Positions 27,801 through 43,200 of a DNA stretch of 64,000 nt are shown here, piece after piece. The notes under the pieces were generated by a model, which was not told where the DNA came from, did not search any database, and worked only from the letters and a program-made list of their open reading frames with translations. Location of the stretch: contig CANNZV010000941.1 of NCBI GenBank assembly GCA_947561585.1, forward strand, positions 62,001 through 126,000, in the 5' to 3' direction. Origin of the DNA: Caprella mutica (taxonomy: Eukaryota > Arthropoda > Malacostraca > Amphipoda > Caprellidae). The position numbers and the translations under genes were made by a program. Position 1 is the stretch's first letter. Each line of letters opens with the position of its first letter.

Positions 27801-30800
27801 TGCATCACATATATCTCTTGCTCCAGATATATATCTTGCTTCGGATATATCTCTTGCTTCAGATATATATCTTGCTTCTGATATATCACTTGCATCTGTT
27901 ATATCTCTTGCATCTGATATATCTCTTGCTTCAGATTGTATATCCCTTGCATCTCATATATCTCTTGCTTCAGATAAATCTCTTGCATCTCATATATCTC
28001 TTGCTTCAGGTATATCTCTTGCATCTGATATATCTCTTGCATCTGTTATATCTCTTGCATCTGATATATCTCTTGCTTCAGATATATCTCTTGCATCTGA
28101 TATATCTCTTGTTTCAGATATATCTCTTGCATCTGATATATCTCTTGCATCTGTTATATCTCATGCATCTGATATATCTCTTGCTTCAGATATATCTCTT
28201 GCTTCAGATATATCTCTTGCATCTGATATGTCTCTTGCATCTGAGATATCTCTTGCTCCAGATATATCTCTTGCATCTGATATATCTCTTCCTTCAGATA
28301 TATCTCTTGCATATGATATATCTCTTGCATCTGATATATCTCTTGCTTCTGATATATCTCTTGCATATGATATATCTCTTGCTCCAAATATATATCTTGC
28401 TTCGGATATATCTCTTGCTTCAGATATATATCTTGCTTCTGATGTATCTCTTGCATCTGTTATATCTCTTGCTTCTGTTATATCTCTTGCATCTGATATA
28501 TTTCTTGTTACAGATAAATCTCTTGCATCTGATATATCTCTTGCTTCTGATATATCTCTTGCATCAGATATATCTCTTGCTTCTGATATATCTCTTGCTT
28601 CTGATATATCTCTTGCATCTGATATATCTCTTGCTTCAGATATATCTTTTGCTCCAGATATATCTCTCTCTCTAGATATATCTCTTGCATCAGATATATC
28701 TCTTGCTTCTGATATATATCTTGCTCCAGATATATCTCTTGCATCACATATATCTCTTGCTTTTGATATATCTCTTGCATCTGATATATCTCTTGCTCCA
28801 GATATATATCTTGCTTCGGATATATCTCTTGCTTCAGACATATATCTTGCTTCTGATATATCTCTTGCATCTGTTATATCTCTTGCATCTGATATATCTC
28901 TTGCTTCAGATTGTATATCTCTTGCATCTCATATATCTCTTGCTTCAGATAAATCTCTTGCATCTCATATATCTCTTGCTTCAGATATATCTCTTGCATC
29001 TGATATATCTCTTGCATCTGTTATATCTCTTGCATCTGATATATCTCTTGCTTCAGATATATTTCTTGCATCTGATATATCTCTTGTTTCAGATATATCT
29101 CTTGCATCTGATATATCTCTTGCATCTGTTATATCTCATGCATCTGATATATCTCTTGCTTCAGATATATCTCTTGCTTCAGATATATCTCTTGCATCTG
29201 ATATATCTCTTGCTACAGATATATCTCTTGCTTCAGATATATCTCTTGCATCTGATATATCTCTTGCTTCAGATATATCTCTTGGCTTCAGATATATCTC
29301 TTGCATCTGATATATCTCTTGCTTCTGATATATCTCTTGCATCTGATATATCTCTTGCTTCTGATGTATCTCTTGCATCTGATATATCTCTTGCTTCTGA
29401 TATATCTCTATCATCTGATATATCTCTTGCTTCAGATATATCTCTTGCTACAGATATATCTCTTGCTCCAGATATATCTATTGCTCCAGATATATATCTT
29501 GCTCCAGATATATCTCTTGCATCCGATGTAGCTCTTGCTTCATATATATCTCCTACTCCAGATATATCTCTTGCTCCAGATATATCTCTTGCATCACACA
29601 TATCTCTTGCTTCTGATATATCTCTTGCATCTGATATATCTCTTGCTACAGATATATCTCTTGCATCAGATATATCTCTTGCTTCAGATATATCTCTTTC
29701 ATCTGATATATCTCTTGCTTCAGATATATCTCTTGCTTCTGATATATCTCTTGCATCTGATATATCTCTTGCTTCTGATGTATCTCTTGCATCTGATATA
29801 TCTCTTGCTTCTGATATATCTCTTGCATCTGATATATCTCTTGCTTCAGATATATCTCTTGCTACAGATATATCTCTTGCTCCAGATATATCTCTTGCAT
29901 CAGATATATCTCTTGCTTCTGATATATCTCTTGCATCTGGTAAATCTATTGTTTCTGATATATCTCTTGCATCTGATATATCTCTTGCTTCAGATATATC
30001 TTTTGCTCCAGATATATCTCTCTCTCTCTAGATATATCTCTTGCATCAGATATATCTCTTGCTTCTGATATATATCTTGCTCCAGATATATCTCTTGCAT
30101 CACATATATCTCTTGCTCCAGATATATATCTTGCTTCGGATATATCTCTTGCTTCAGATATATATCTTGCTTCTGATATATCACTTGCATCTGTTATATC
30201 TCTTGCATCTGATATATCTCTTGCTTCAGATTGTATATCCCTTGCATCTCATATATCTCTTGCTTCAGATAAATCTCTTGCATCTCATATATCTCTTGCT
30301 TCAGGTATATCTCTTGCATCTGATATATCTCTTGCATCTGTTATATCTCTTGCATCTGATATATCTCTTGCTTCAGATATATCTCTTGCATCTGATATAT
30401 CTCTTGTTTCAGATATATCTCTTGCATCTGATATATCTCTTGCATCTGTTATATCTCATGCATCTGATATATCTCTTGCTTCAGATATATCTCTTGCTTC
30501 AGATATATCTCTTGCATCTGATATGTCTCTTGCATCTGAGATATCTCTTGCTCCAGATATATCTCTTGCATCTGATATATCTCTTCCTTCAGATATATCT
30601 CTTGCATATGATATATCTCTTGCATCTGATATATCTCTTGCTTCTGATATATCTCTTGCATATGATATATCTCTTGCTCCAAATATATATCTTGCTTCGG
30701 ATATATCTCTTGCTTCAGATATATATCTTGCTTCTGATGTATCTCTTGCATCTGTTATATCTCTTGCTTCTGTTATATCTCTTGCATCTGATATATTTCT

Positions 30801-32025
30801 TGCTTCTGATATATCTCTATCATCTGATATATCTCTTGCTTCAGATATATCTCTTGCTACAGATATATCTCTTGCTCCAGATATATCTATTGCTCCAGAT
30901 ATATCTCTTGCTCCAGATATATCTCTTGCATCTGATGTAGCTCTTGCTTCATATATATCTCCTACTCCAGATATATCTCTTGCTCCAGATATATCTCTTG
31001 CATCACACATATCTCTTGCTTCTGATATATCTCTTGCATCTGATATATCTCTTGCTACAGATATATCTCTTGCATCAGATATATCTCTTGCTTCAGATAT
31101 ATCTCTTTCATCTGATATATCTCTTGCTTCAGATATATCTCTTGCTTCTGATATATCTCTTGCATCTGATATATCTCTTGCTTCTGATGTATCTCTTGCA
31201 TCTGATATATCTCTTGCTTCTGATATATCTCTTGCATCTGATATATCTCTTGCTTCAGATATATCTCTTGCTACAGATATATCTCTTGCTCCAGATATAT
31301 CTCTTGCATCAGATATATCTCTTGCTTCTGATATATCTCTTGCATCTGGTAAATCTATTGTTTCTGATATATCTCTTGCATCTGATATATCTCTTGCTTC
31401 AGATATATCTTTTGCTCCAGATATATCTCTCTCTCTCTAGATATATCTCTTGCATCAGATATATCTCTTGCTTCTGATATATATCTTGCTCCAGATATAT
31501 CTCTTGCATCACATATATCTCTTGCTCCAGATATATATCTTGCTTCGGATATATCTCTTGCTTCAGATATATATCTTGCTTCTGATATATCACTTGCATC
31601 TGTTATATCTCTTGCATCTGATATATCTCTTGCTTCAGATTGTATATCCCTTGCATCTCATATATCTCTTGCTTCAGATAAATCTCTTGCATCTCATATA
31701 TCTCTTGCTTCAGGTATATCTCTTGCATCTGATATATCTCTTGCATCTGTTATATCTCTTGCATCTGATATATCTCTTGCTTCAGATATATCTCTTGCAT
31801 CTGATATATCTCTTGTTTCAGATATATCTCTTGCATCTGATATATCTCTTGCATCTGTTATATCTCATGCATCTGATATATCTCTTGCTTCAGATATATC
31901 TCTTGCTTCAGATATATCTCTTGCATCTGATATGTCTCTTGCATCTGAGATATCTCTTGCTCCAGATATATCTCTTGCATCTGATATATCTCTTCCTTCA
32001 GATATATCTCTTGCATATGATATAT
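24877..32025. repeat. Higher-order satellite block C, copy 2
   Basis: Contiguous tandem partner of the preceding 7.1-kb block, with only a few single-unit or 1-to-5-base differences. One CT-rich landmark in copy 1 (about 24275) reads CTATAGA and has lost its TCTAGA, whereas the partner at 31435 keeps it. The pair is therefore recent but not identical. Confidence 0.85.
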
Positions 32026-35000
32026 CTCTTGCATCTGATATATCTCTTGCTTCTGATATATCTCTTGCTTCAGATATATCTCTTGCATCTGATATGTCTC
32101 TTGCATCTGAGATATCTCTTGCTCCAGATATATCTCTTGCATCTGATATATCTCTTCCTTCAGATATATCTCTTGCATATGATATATCTCTTGCATCTGA
32201 TATATCTCTTGCTTCTGATATATCTCTTGCATATGATATATCTCTTGCTCCAAATATATATCTTGCTTCGGATATATCTCTTGCTTCAGATATATATCTT
32301 GCTTCTGATGTATCTCTTGCATCTGTTATATCTCTTGCTTCTGTTATATCTCTTGCATCTGATATATTTCTTGTTACAGATAAATCTCTTGCATCTGATA
32401 TATCTCTTGCTTCTGATATATCTCTTGCATCAGATATATCTCTTGCTTCTGATATATCTCTTGCTTCTGATATATCTCTTGCATCTGATATATCTCTTGC
32501 TTCAGATATATCTTTTGCTCCAGATATATCTCTCTCTCTAGATATATCTCTTGCATCAGATATATCTCTTGCTTCTGATATATATCTTGCTCCAGATATA
32601 TCTCTTGCATCACATATATCTCTTGCTTTTGATATATCTCTTGCATCTGATATATCTCTTGCTCCAGATATATATCTTGCTTCGGATATATCTCTTGCTT
32701 CAGACATATATCTTGCTTCTGATATATCTCTTGCATCTGTTATATCTCTTGCATCTGATATATCTCTTGCTTCAGATTGTATATCTCTTGCATCTCATAT
32801 ATCTCTTGCTTCAGATAAATCTCTTGCATCTCATATATCTCTTGCTTCAGATATATCTCTTGCATCTGATATATCTCTTGCATCTGTTATATCTCTTGCA
32901 TCTGATATATCTCTTGCTTCAGATATATTTCTTGCATCTGATATATCTCTTGTTTCAGATATATCTCTTGCATCTGATATATCTCTTGCATCTGTTATAT
33001 CTCATGCATCTGATATATCTCTTGCTTCAGATATATCTCTTGCTTCAGATATATCTCTTGCATCTGATATATCTCTTGCTACAGATATATCTCTTGCTTC
33101 AGATATATCTCTTGCATCTGATATATCTCTTGCTTCAGATATATCTCTTGCTTCAGATATATCTCTTGCATCTGATATATCTCTTGCTTCTGATATATCT
33201 CTTGCATCTGATATATCTCTTGCTTCTGATGTATCTCTTGCATCTGATATATCTCTTGCTTCTGATATATCTCTATCATCTGATATATCTCTTGCTTCAG
33301 ATATATCTCTTGCTACAGATATATCTCTTGCTCCAGATATATCTATTGCTCCAGATATATATCTTGCTCCAGATATATCTCTTGCATCCGATGTAGCTCT
33401 TGCTTCATATATATCTCCTACTCCAGATATATCTCTTGCTCCAGATATATCTCTTGCATCACACATATCTCTTGCTTCTGATATATCTCTTGCATCTGAT
33501 ATATCTCTTGCTACAGATATATCTCTTGCATCAGATATATCTCTTGCTTCAGATATATCTCTTTCATCTGATATATCTCTTGCTTCAGATATATCTCTTG
33601 CTTCTGATATATCTCTTGCATCTGATATATCTCTTGCTTCTGATGTATCTCTTGCATCTGATATATCTCTTGCTTCTGATATATCTCTTGCATCTGATAT
33701 ATCTCTTGCTTCAGATATATCTCTTGCTACAGATATATCTCTTGCTCCAGATATATCTCTTGCATCAGATATATCTCTTGCTTCTGATATATCTCTTGCA
33801 TCTGGTAAATCTATTGTTTCTGATATATCTCTTGCATCTGATATATCTCTTGCTTCAGATATATCTTTTGCTCCAGATATATCTCTCTCTCTCTAGATAT
33901 ATCTCTTGCATCAGATATATCTCTTGCTTCTGATATATATCTTGCTCCAGATATATCTCTTGCATCACATATATCTCTTGCTCCAGATATATATCTTGCT
34001 TCGGATATATCTCTTGCTTCAGATATATATCTTGCTTCTGATATATCACTTGCATCTGTTATATCTCTTGCATCTGATATATCTCTTGCTTCAGATTGTA
34101 TATCCCTTGCATCTCATATATCTCTTGCTTCAGATAAATCTCTTGCATCTCATATATCTCTTGCTTCAGGTATATCTCTTGCATCTGATATATCTCTTGC
34201 ATCTGTTATATCTCTTGCATCTGATATATCTCTTGCTTCAGATATATCTCTTGCATCTGATATATCTCTTGTTTCAGATATATCTCTTGCATCTGATATA
34301 TCTCTTGCATCTGTTATATCTCATGCATCTGATATATCTCTTGCTTCAGATATATCTCTTGCTTCAGATATATCTCTTGCATCTGATATGTCTCTTGCAT
34401 CTGAGATATCTCTTGCTCCAGATGTATCTCTTGCATCTGATATATCTCTTCCTTCAGATATATCTCTTGCATATGATATATCTCTTGCATCTGATATATC
34501 TCTTGCTTCTGATATATCTCTTGCATATGATATATCTCTTGCTCCAAATATATATCTTGCTTCGGATATATCTCTTGCTTCAGATATATATCTTGCTTCT
34601 GATGTATCTCTTGCATCTGTTATATCTCTTGCTTCTGTTATATCTCTTGCATCTGATATATTTCTTGCTTCTGATATATCTCTATCATCTGATATATCTC
34701 TTGCTTCAGATATATCTCTTGCTACAGATATATCTCTTGCTCCAGATATATCTATTGCTCCAGATATATCTCTTGCTCCAGATATATCTCTTGCATCTGA
34801 TGTAGCTCTTGCTTCATATATATCTCCTACTCCAGATATATCTCTTGCTCCAGATATATCTCTTGCATCACACATATCTCTTGCTTCTGATATATCTCTT
34901 GCATCTGATATATCTCTTGCTACAGATATATCTCTTGCATCAGATATATCTCTTGCTTCAGATATATCTCTTTCATCTGATATATCTCTTGCTTCAGATA

Positions 35001-37100
35001 TATCTCTTGCTTCTGATATATCTCTTGCATCTGATATATCTCTTGCTTCTGATGTATCTCTTGCATCTGATATATCTCTTGCTTCTGATATATCTCTTGC
35101 ATCTGATATATCTCTTGCTTCAGATATATCTCTTGCTACAGATATATCTCTTGCTCCAGATATATCTCTTGCATCAGATATATCTCTTGCTTCTGATATA
35201 TCTCTTGCATCTGGTAAATCTATTGTTTCTGATATATCTCTTGCATCTGATATATCTCTTGCTTCAGATATATCTTTTGCTCCAGATATATCTCTCTCTC
35301 TCTAGATATATCTCTTGCATCAGATATATCTCTTGCTTCTGATATATATCTTGCTCCAGATATATCTCTTGCATCACATATATCTCTTGCTCCAGATATA
35401 TATCTTGCTTCGGATATATCTCTTGCTTCAGATATATATCTTGCTTCTGATATATCACTTGCATCTGTTATATCTCTTGCATCTGATATATCTCTTGCTT
35501 CAGATTGTATATCCCTTGCATCTCATATATCTCTTGCTTCAGATAAATCTCTTGCATCTCATATATCTCTTGCTTCAGGTATATCTCTTGCATCTGATAT
35601 ATCTCTTGCATCTGTTATATCTCTTGCATCTGATATATCTCTTGCTTCAGATATATCTCTTGCATCTGATATATCTCTTGTTTCAGATATATCTCTTGCA
35701 TCTGATATATCTCTTGCATCTGTTATATCTCATGCATCTGATATATCTCTTGCTTCAGATATATCTCTTGCTTCAGATATATCTCTTGCATCTGATATGT
35801 CTCTTGCATCTGAGATATCTCTTGCTCCAGATATATCTCTTGCATCTGATATATCTCTTCCTTCAGATATATCTCTTGCATATGATATATCTCTTGCATC
35901 TGATATATCTCTTGCTTCTGATATATCTCTTGCATATGATATATCTCTTGCTCCAAATATATATCTTGCTTCGGATATATCTCTTGCTTCAGATATATAT
36001 CTTGCTTCTGATGTATCTCTTGCATCTGTTATATCTCTTGCTTCTGTTATATCTCTTGCATCTGATATATTTCTTGTTACAGATAAATCTCTTGCATCTG
36101 ATATATCTCTTGCTTCTGATATATCTCTTGCATCAGATATATCTCTTGCTTCTGATATATCTCTTGCTTCCGATATATCTCTTGCATCTGATATATCTCT
36201 TGCTTCAGATATATCTTTTGCTCCAGATATATCTCTCTCTCTAGATATATCTCTTGCATCAGATATATCTCTTGCTTCTGATATATATCTTGCTCCAGAT
36301 ATATCTCTTGCATCACATATATCTCTTGCTTTTGATATATCTCTTGCATCTGATATATCTCTTGCTCCAGATATATATCTTGCTTCGGATATATCTCTTG
36401 CTTCAGACATATATCTTGCTTCTGATATATCTCTTGCATCTGTTATATCTCTTGCATCTGATATATCTCTTGCTTCAGATTGTATATCTCTTGTATCTCA
36501 TATATCTCTTGCTTCAGATAAATCTCTTGCATCTAATATATCTCTTGCTTCAGATATATCTCTTGCATCTGATATATCTCTTGCATCTGTTATATCTCTT
36601 GCATCTGATATATCTCTTGCTTCAGATATATCTCTTGCATCTGATATATCTCTTGTTTCAGATATATCTCTTGCATCTGATATATCTCTTGCATCTGTTA
36701 TATCTCATGCATCTGATATATCTCTTGCTTCAGATATATCTCTTGCTTCAGATATATCTCTTGCATCTGATATATCTCTTGCTACAGATATATCTCTTGC
36801 TTCAGATATATCTCTTGCATCTGATATATCTCTTGCTTCAGATATATCTCTTGCTTCATATATATCTCTTGCATCTGATATATCTCTTGCTTCTGATATA
36901 TCTCTTGCATCTGATATATCTCTTGCTTCTGATGTATCTCTTGCATCTGATATATCTCTTGCTTCTGATATATCTCTATCATCTGATATATCTCTTGCTT
37001 CAGATATATCTCTTGCTACAGATATATCTCTTGCTCCAGATATATCTATTGCTCCAGATATATATCTTGCTCCAGATATATCTCTTGCATCCGATGTAGC
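29535..37100. repeat. Alternating about 1.41-kb and 2.3-2.5-kb satellite subunits
   Basis: The landmark GATGTAGCTCTTGCTTCATA (at about 20085, 22374, 23783, 27230, 29525, 30934, 33390, 34799, 37093 and 40596) recurs at intervals of 2289, 1409, 3447, 2295, 1409, 2456, 1409, 2294 and 3503 bp. Between 29.5 and 37.1 kb this gives a 1409 / 2456 / 1409 / 2294 alternation, a composite repeat of about 3.7-3.87 kb. Confidence 0.75.
31925..32220. repeat. Local 162-bp (nine-unit) duplication within the satellite
   Basis: The unusual run GATATGTCTCTTGC ... CATCTGAGATATC ... TCTTCCTTCAG ... GCATATGATATATC occurs at about 31930-32030 and again at about 32092-32190, exactly nine 18-bp units later. The homologous places in other copies (28.2, 30.5 and 34.4 kb) have it once. 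It explains why one interval is 2456 instead of about 2294. Confidence 0.8.
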
Positions 37101-40100
37101 TCTTGCTTCATATATATCTCCTACTCCAGATATATCTCTTGCTCCAGATATATCTCTTGCATCACACATATCTCTTGCTTCTGATATATCTCTTGCATCT
37201 GATATATCTCTTGCTACAGATATATCTCTTGCATCAGATATATCTCTTGCTTCAGATATATCTCTTTCATCTGATATATCTCTTGCTTCAGATATATCTC
37301 TTGCTTCTGATATATCTCTTGCATCTGATAAATCTCTTGCTTCTGATGTATCTCTTGCATCTGATATATCTCTTGCTTCTGATATATCTCTTGCATCTGA
37401 TATATCTCTTGCTTCAGATATATCTCTTGCTACAGATATATCTCTTGCTCCAGATATATCTCTTGCATCAGATATATCTCTTGCTTCTGATATATCTCTT
37501 GCATCTGGTAAATCTATTGTTTCTGATATATCTCTTGCATCTGATATATCTCTTGCTTCAGATATATCTTTTGCTCCAGATATATCTCTCTCTCTCTAGA
37601 TATATCTCTTGCATCAGATATATCTCTTGCTTCTGATATATATCTTGCTCCAGATATATCTCTTGCATCACATATATCTCTTGCTCCAGATATATATCTT
37701 GCTTCGGATATATCTCTTGCTTCAGATATATATCTTGCTTCTGATATATCACTTGCATCTGTTATATCTCTTGCATCTGATATATCTCTTGCTTCAGATT
37801 GTATATCCCTTGCATCTCATATATCTCTTGCTTCAGATAAATCTCTTGCATCTCATATATCTCTTGCTTCAGGTATATCTCTTGCATCTGATATATCTCT
37901 TGCATCTGTTATATCTCTTGCATCTGATATATCTCTTGCTTCAGATATATCTCTTGCATCTGATATATCTCTTGTTTCAGATATATCTCTTGCATCTGAT
38001 ATATCTCTTGCATCTGTTATATCTCATGCATCTGATATATCTCTTGCTTCAGATATATCTCTTGCTTCAGATATATCTCTTGCATCTGATATGTCTCTTG
38101 CATCTGAGATATCTCTTGCTCCAGATATATCTCTTGCATCTGATATATCTCTTCCTTCAGATATATCTCTTGCATATGATATATCTCTTGCATCTGATAT
38201 ATCTCTTGCTTCTGATATATCTCTTGCATATGATATATCTCTTGCTCCAAATATATATCTTGCTTCGGATATATCTCTTGCTTCAGATATATATCTCGCT
38301 TCTGATGTATCTCTTGCATCTGTTATATCTCTTGCTTCTGTTATATCTCTTGCATCTGATATATTTCTTGTTACAGATAAATCTCTTGCATCTGATATAT
38401 CTCTTGCTTCTGATATATCTCTTGCATCAGATATATCTCTTGCTTCTGATATATCTCTTGCTTCCGATATATCTCTTGCATCTGATATATCTCTTGCTTC
38501 AGATATATCTTTTGCTCCAGATATATCTCTCTCTCTAGATATATCTCTTGCATCAGATATATCTCTTGCTTCTGATATATATCTTGCTCCAGATATATCT
38601 CTTGCATCACATATATCTCTTGCTTTTGATATATCTCTTGCATCTGATATATCTCTTGCTCCAGATATATATCTTGCTTCGGATATATCTCTTGCTTCAA
38701 ACATATATCTTGCTTCTGATATATCTCTTGCATCTGTTATATCTCTTGCATCTGATATATCTCTTGCTTCAGATTGTATATCTCTTGCATCTCATATATC
38801 TCTTGCTTCAGATAAATCTCTTGCATCTCATATATCTCTTGCTTCAGATATATCTCTTGCATCTGATATATCTCTTGCATCTGTTATATCTCTTGCATCT
38901 GATATATCTCTTGCTTCAGATATATCTCTTGCATCTGATATATCTCTTGTTTCAGATATATCTCTTGCATCTGATATATCTCTTGCATCTGTTATATCTC
39001 ATGCATCTGATATATCTCTTGCTTCAGATATATCTCTTGCTTCAGATATATCTCTTGCATCTGATATGTCTCATGCATCTGAGATATCTCTTGCTACAGA
39101 TATATCTCTTGCATCTGATATATCTCTTCCTTCAGATATATCTCTTGCATATGATATATCTCTTGCATCTGATATATCTCTTGCTTCTGATATATCTCTT
39201 GCATCTGATATATCTCTTGCATCTGATATATATCTTGCTTCGGATATATCTCTTGCTTCAGATATATATCTTGCTTCTGATATATCTCTTGCATCTGTTA
39301 TATCTCTTGCATCTGTTATATCTCTTGCATCTGTTATATCTCTTGCATCTGATATATCTCTTGTTACAGATAAATCTCTTGCATCTGATATATCTCTTGC
39401 TTCTGATATGTCTCTTTCATCAGATATATCTCTTGCTTCTGATATATCTCTTGCTTCTGATATATCTCTTGCATTAGATATATCTCTTGCTTCTGATATA
39501 TCTCTTGCATCAGATATATCTCTTGCTCCAGATATATCTCTTGCATCACACATATCTCTTGCTTCTGATATATCTCTTGCATCTGATATATCTCTTGCTT
39601 CAGATATATCTCTTGCTACAGATATATCTCTTGCATCAAATATATCTCTTGCTTCAGATATATCTCTTTCATCTGATATATCTCTTGCTTCAGATATATC
39701 TCTTGCTTCTGATATATCTCTTGCATCTGATATATCTCTTGCTTCTGATGTATCTCTTGCATCTGATATACCTCTTGCTTCTGATATATCTCTTGCATCT
39801 GATATATCTCTTGCTTCAGATATATCTCTTGCTACAGATATATCTCTTGCTCCAGATATATCTCTTGCATCAGATATATCTCTTGCTTCTGATATATCTC
39901 TTGCATCTGGTAAATCTCTTGCTTCTGATATATCTCTTGCATCTGATATATCTCTTGCTTCAGATAAATCTCTTGCTCCAGATATATCTCTCTCTCTAGA
40001 TATATCTCTTGCATCAGATATATCTCTTGCTTCTGATATATATCTTGCTCCAGATATATCTCTTGCATCACATTTATCTCTTGCTTTTGATTTATCTCTT

Positions 40101-40254
40101 GCATCTGATATATCTCTTGCTCCAGATATATATCTTGCTTCGGATATATCTCTTGCTTCAGATATATATCTTGCTTCTGATATATCTCTTGCATCTGTTA
40201 TATCTCTTGCATCTGATATATCTCTTGCTTCAGATTGTATATCTCTTGCATCTG
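36752..40254. repeat. Higher-order satellite block D, copy 1 (3503 bp)
   Basis: Every landmark recurs 3503 bp later up to about 43757, for example 37103/40606, 38091/41594, 38548/42051 and 39487/42990. Shared private variants include the GCTTCAAACATATATC unit (38695 and 42198) and the CTCATTTATC or TTGATTTATC units (40070-40095 and 43573-43598). No indel was noticed between the copies, so this looks like one of the youngest duplications here. Confidence 0.85.
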
Positions 40255-43200
40255 ATATATCTCTTGCATCTGATATATCTCTTGCTACAGATATATCTCT
40301 TGCTTCAGATATATCTCTTGCATCTGATATATCTCTTGCTTCAGATATATCTCTTGCTTCATATATATCTCTTGCATCTGATATATCTCTTGCTTCTGAT
40401 ATATCTCTTGCATCTGATATATCTCTTGCTTCTGATGTATCTCTTGCATCTGATATATCTCTTGCTTCTGATATATCTCTATCATCTGATATATCTCTTG
40501 CTTCAGATATATCTCTTGCTACAGATATATCTCTTGCTCCAGATATATCTATTGCTCCAGATATATATCTTGCTCCAGATATATCTCTTGCATCCGATGT
40601 AGCTCTTGCTTCATATATATCTCCTACTCCAGATATATCTCTTGCTCCAGATATATCTCTTGCATCACACATATCTCTTGCTTCTGATATATCTCTTGCA
40701 TCTGATATATCTCTTGCTACAGATATATCTCTTGCATCAGATATATCTCTTGCTTCAGATATATCTCTTTCATCTGATATATCTCTTGCTTCAGATATAT
40801 CTCTTGCTTCTGATATATCTCTTGCATCTGATAAATCTCTTGCTTCTGATGTATCTCTTGCATCTGATATATCTCTTGCTTCTGATATATCTCTTGCATC
40901 TGATATATCTCTTGCTTCAGATATATCTCTTGCTACAGATATATCTCTTGCTCCAGATATATCTCTTGCATCAGATATATCTCTTGCTTCTGATATATCT
41001 CTTGCATCTGGTAAATCTATTGTTTCTGATATATCTCTTGCATCTGATATATCTCTTGCTTCAGATATATCTTTTGCTCCAGATATATCTCTCTCTCTCT
41101 AGATATATCTCTTGCATCAGATATATCTCTTGCTTCTGATATATATCTTGCTCCAGATATATCTCTTGCATCACATATATCTCTTGCTCCAGATATATAT
41201 CTTGCTTCGGATATATCTCTTGCTTCAGATATATATCTTGCTTCTGATATATCACTTGCATCTGTTATATCTCTTGCATCTGATATATCTCTTGCTTCAG
41301 ATTGTATATCCCTTGCATCTCATATATCTCTTGCTTCAGATAAATCTCTTGCATCTCATATATCTCTTGCTTCAGGTATATCTCTTGCATCTGATATATC
41401 TCTTGCATCTGTTATATCTCTTGCATCTGATATATCTCTTGCTTCAGATATATCTCTTGCATCTGATATATCTCTTGTTTCAGATATATCTCTTGCATCT
41501 GATATATCTCTTGCATCTGTTATATCTCATGCATCTGATATATCTCTTGCTTCAGATATATCTCTTGCTTCAGATATATCTCTTGCATCTGATATGTCTC
41601 TTGCATCTGAGATATCTCTTGCTCCAGATATATCTCTTGCATCTGATATATCTCTTCCTTCAGATATATCTCTTGCATATGATATATCTCTTGCATCTGA
41701 TATATCTCTTGCTTCTGATATATCTCTTGCATATGATATATCTCTTGCTCCAAATATATATCTTGCTTCGGATATATCTCTTGCTTCAGATATATATCTC
41801 GCTTCTGATGTATCTCTTGCATCTGTTATATCTCTTGCTTCTGTTATATCTCTTGCATCTGATATATTTCTTGTTACAGATAAATCTCTTGCATCTGATA
41901 TATCTCTTGCTTCTGATATATCTCTTGCATCAGATATATCTCTTGCTTCTGATATATCTCTTGCTTCCGATATATCTCTTGCATCTGATATATCTCTTGC
42001 TTCAGATATATCTTTTGCTCCAGATATATCTCTCTCTCTAGATATATCTCTTGCATCAGATATATCTCTTGCTTCTGATATATATCTTGCTCCAGATATA
42101 TCTCTTGCATCACATATATCTCTTGCTTTTGATATATCTCTTGCATCTGATATATCTCTTGCTCCAGATATATATCTTGCTTCGGATATATCTCTTGCTT
42201 CAAACATATATCTTGCTTCTGATATATCTCTTGCATCTGTTATATCTCTTGCATCTGATATATCTCTTGCTTCAGATTGTATATCTCTTGCATCTCATAT
42301 ATCTCTTGCTTCAGATAAATCTCTTGCATCTCATATATCTCTTGCTTCAGATATATCTCTTGCATCTGATATATCTCTTGCATCTGTTATATCTCTTGCA
42401 TCTGATATATCTCTTGCTTCAGATATATCTCTTGCATCTGATATATCTCTTGTTTCAGATATATCTCTTGCATCTGATATATCTCTTGCATCTGTTATAT
42501 CTCATGCATCTGATATATCTCTTGCTTCAGATATATCTCTTGCTTCAGATATATCTCTTGCATCTGATATGTCTCATGCATCTGAGATATCTCTTGCTAC
42601 AGATATATCTCTTGCATCTGATATATCTCTTCCTTCAGATATATCTCTTGCATATGATATATCTCTTGCATCTGATATATCTCTTGCTTCTGATATATCT
42701 CTTGCATCTGATATATCTCTTGCATCTGATATATATCTTGCTTCGGATATATCTCTTGCTTCAGATATATATCTTGCTTCTGATATATCTCTTGCATCTG
42801 TTATATCTCTTGCATCTGTTATATCTCTTGCATCTGTTATATCTCTTGCATCTGATATATCTCTTGTTACAGATAAATCTCTTGCATCTGATATATCTCT
42901 TGCTTCTGATATGTCTCTTTCATCAGATATATCTCTTGCTTCTGATATATCTCTTGCTTCTGATATATCTCTTGCATTAGATATATCTCTTGCTTCTGAT
43001 ATATCTCTTGCATCAGATATATCTCTTGCTCCAGATATATCTCTTGCATCACACATATCTCTTGCTTCTGATATATCTCTTGCATCTGATATATCTCTTG
43101 CTTCAGATATATCTCTTGCTACAGATATATCTCTTGCATCAAATATATCTCTTGCTTCAGATATATCTCTTTCATCTGATATATCTCTTGCTTCAGATAT

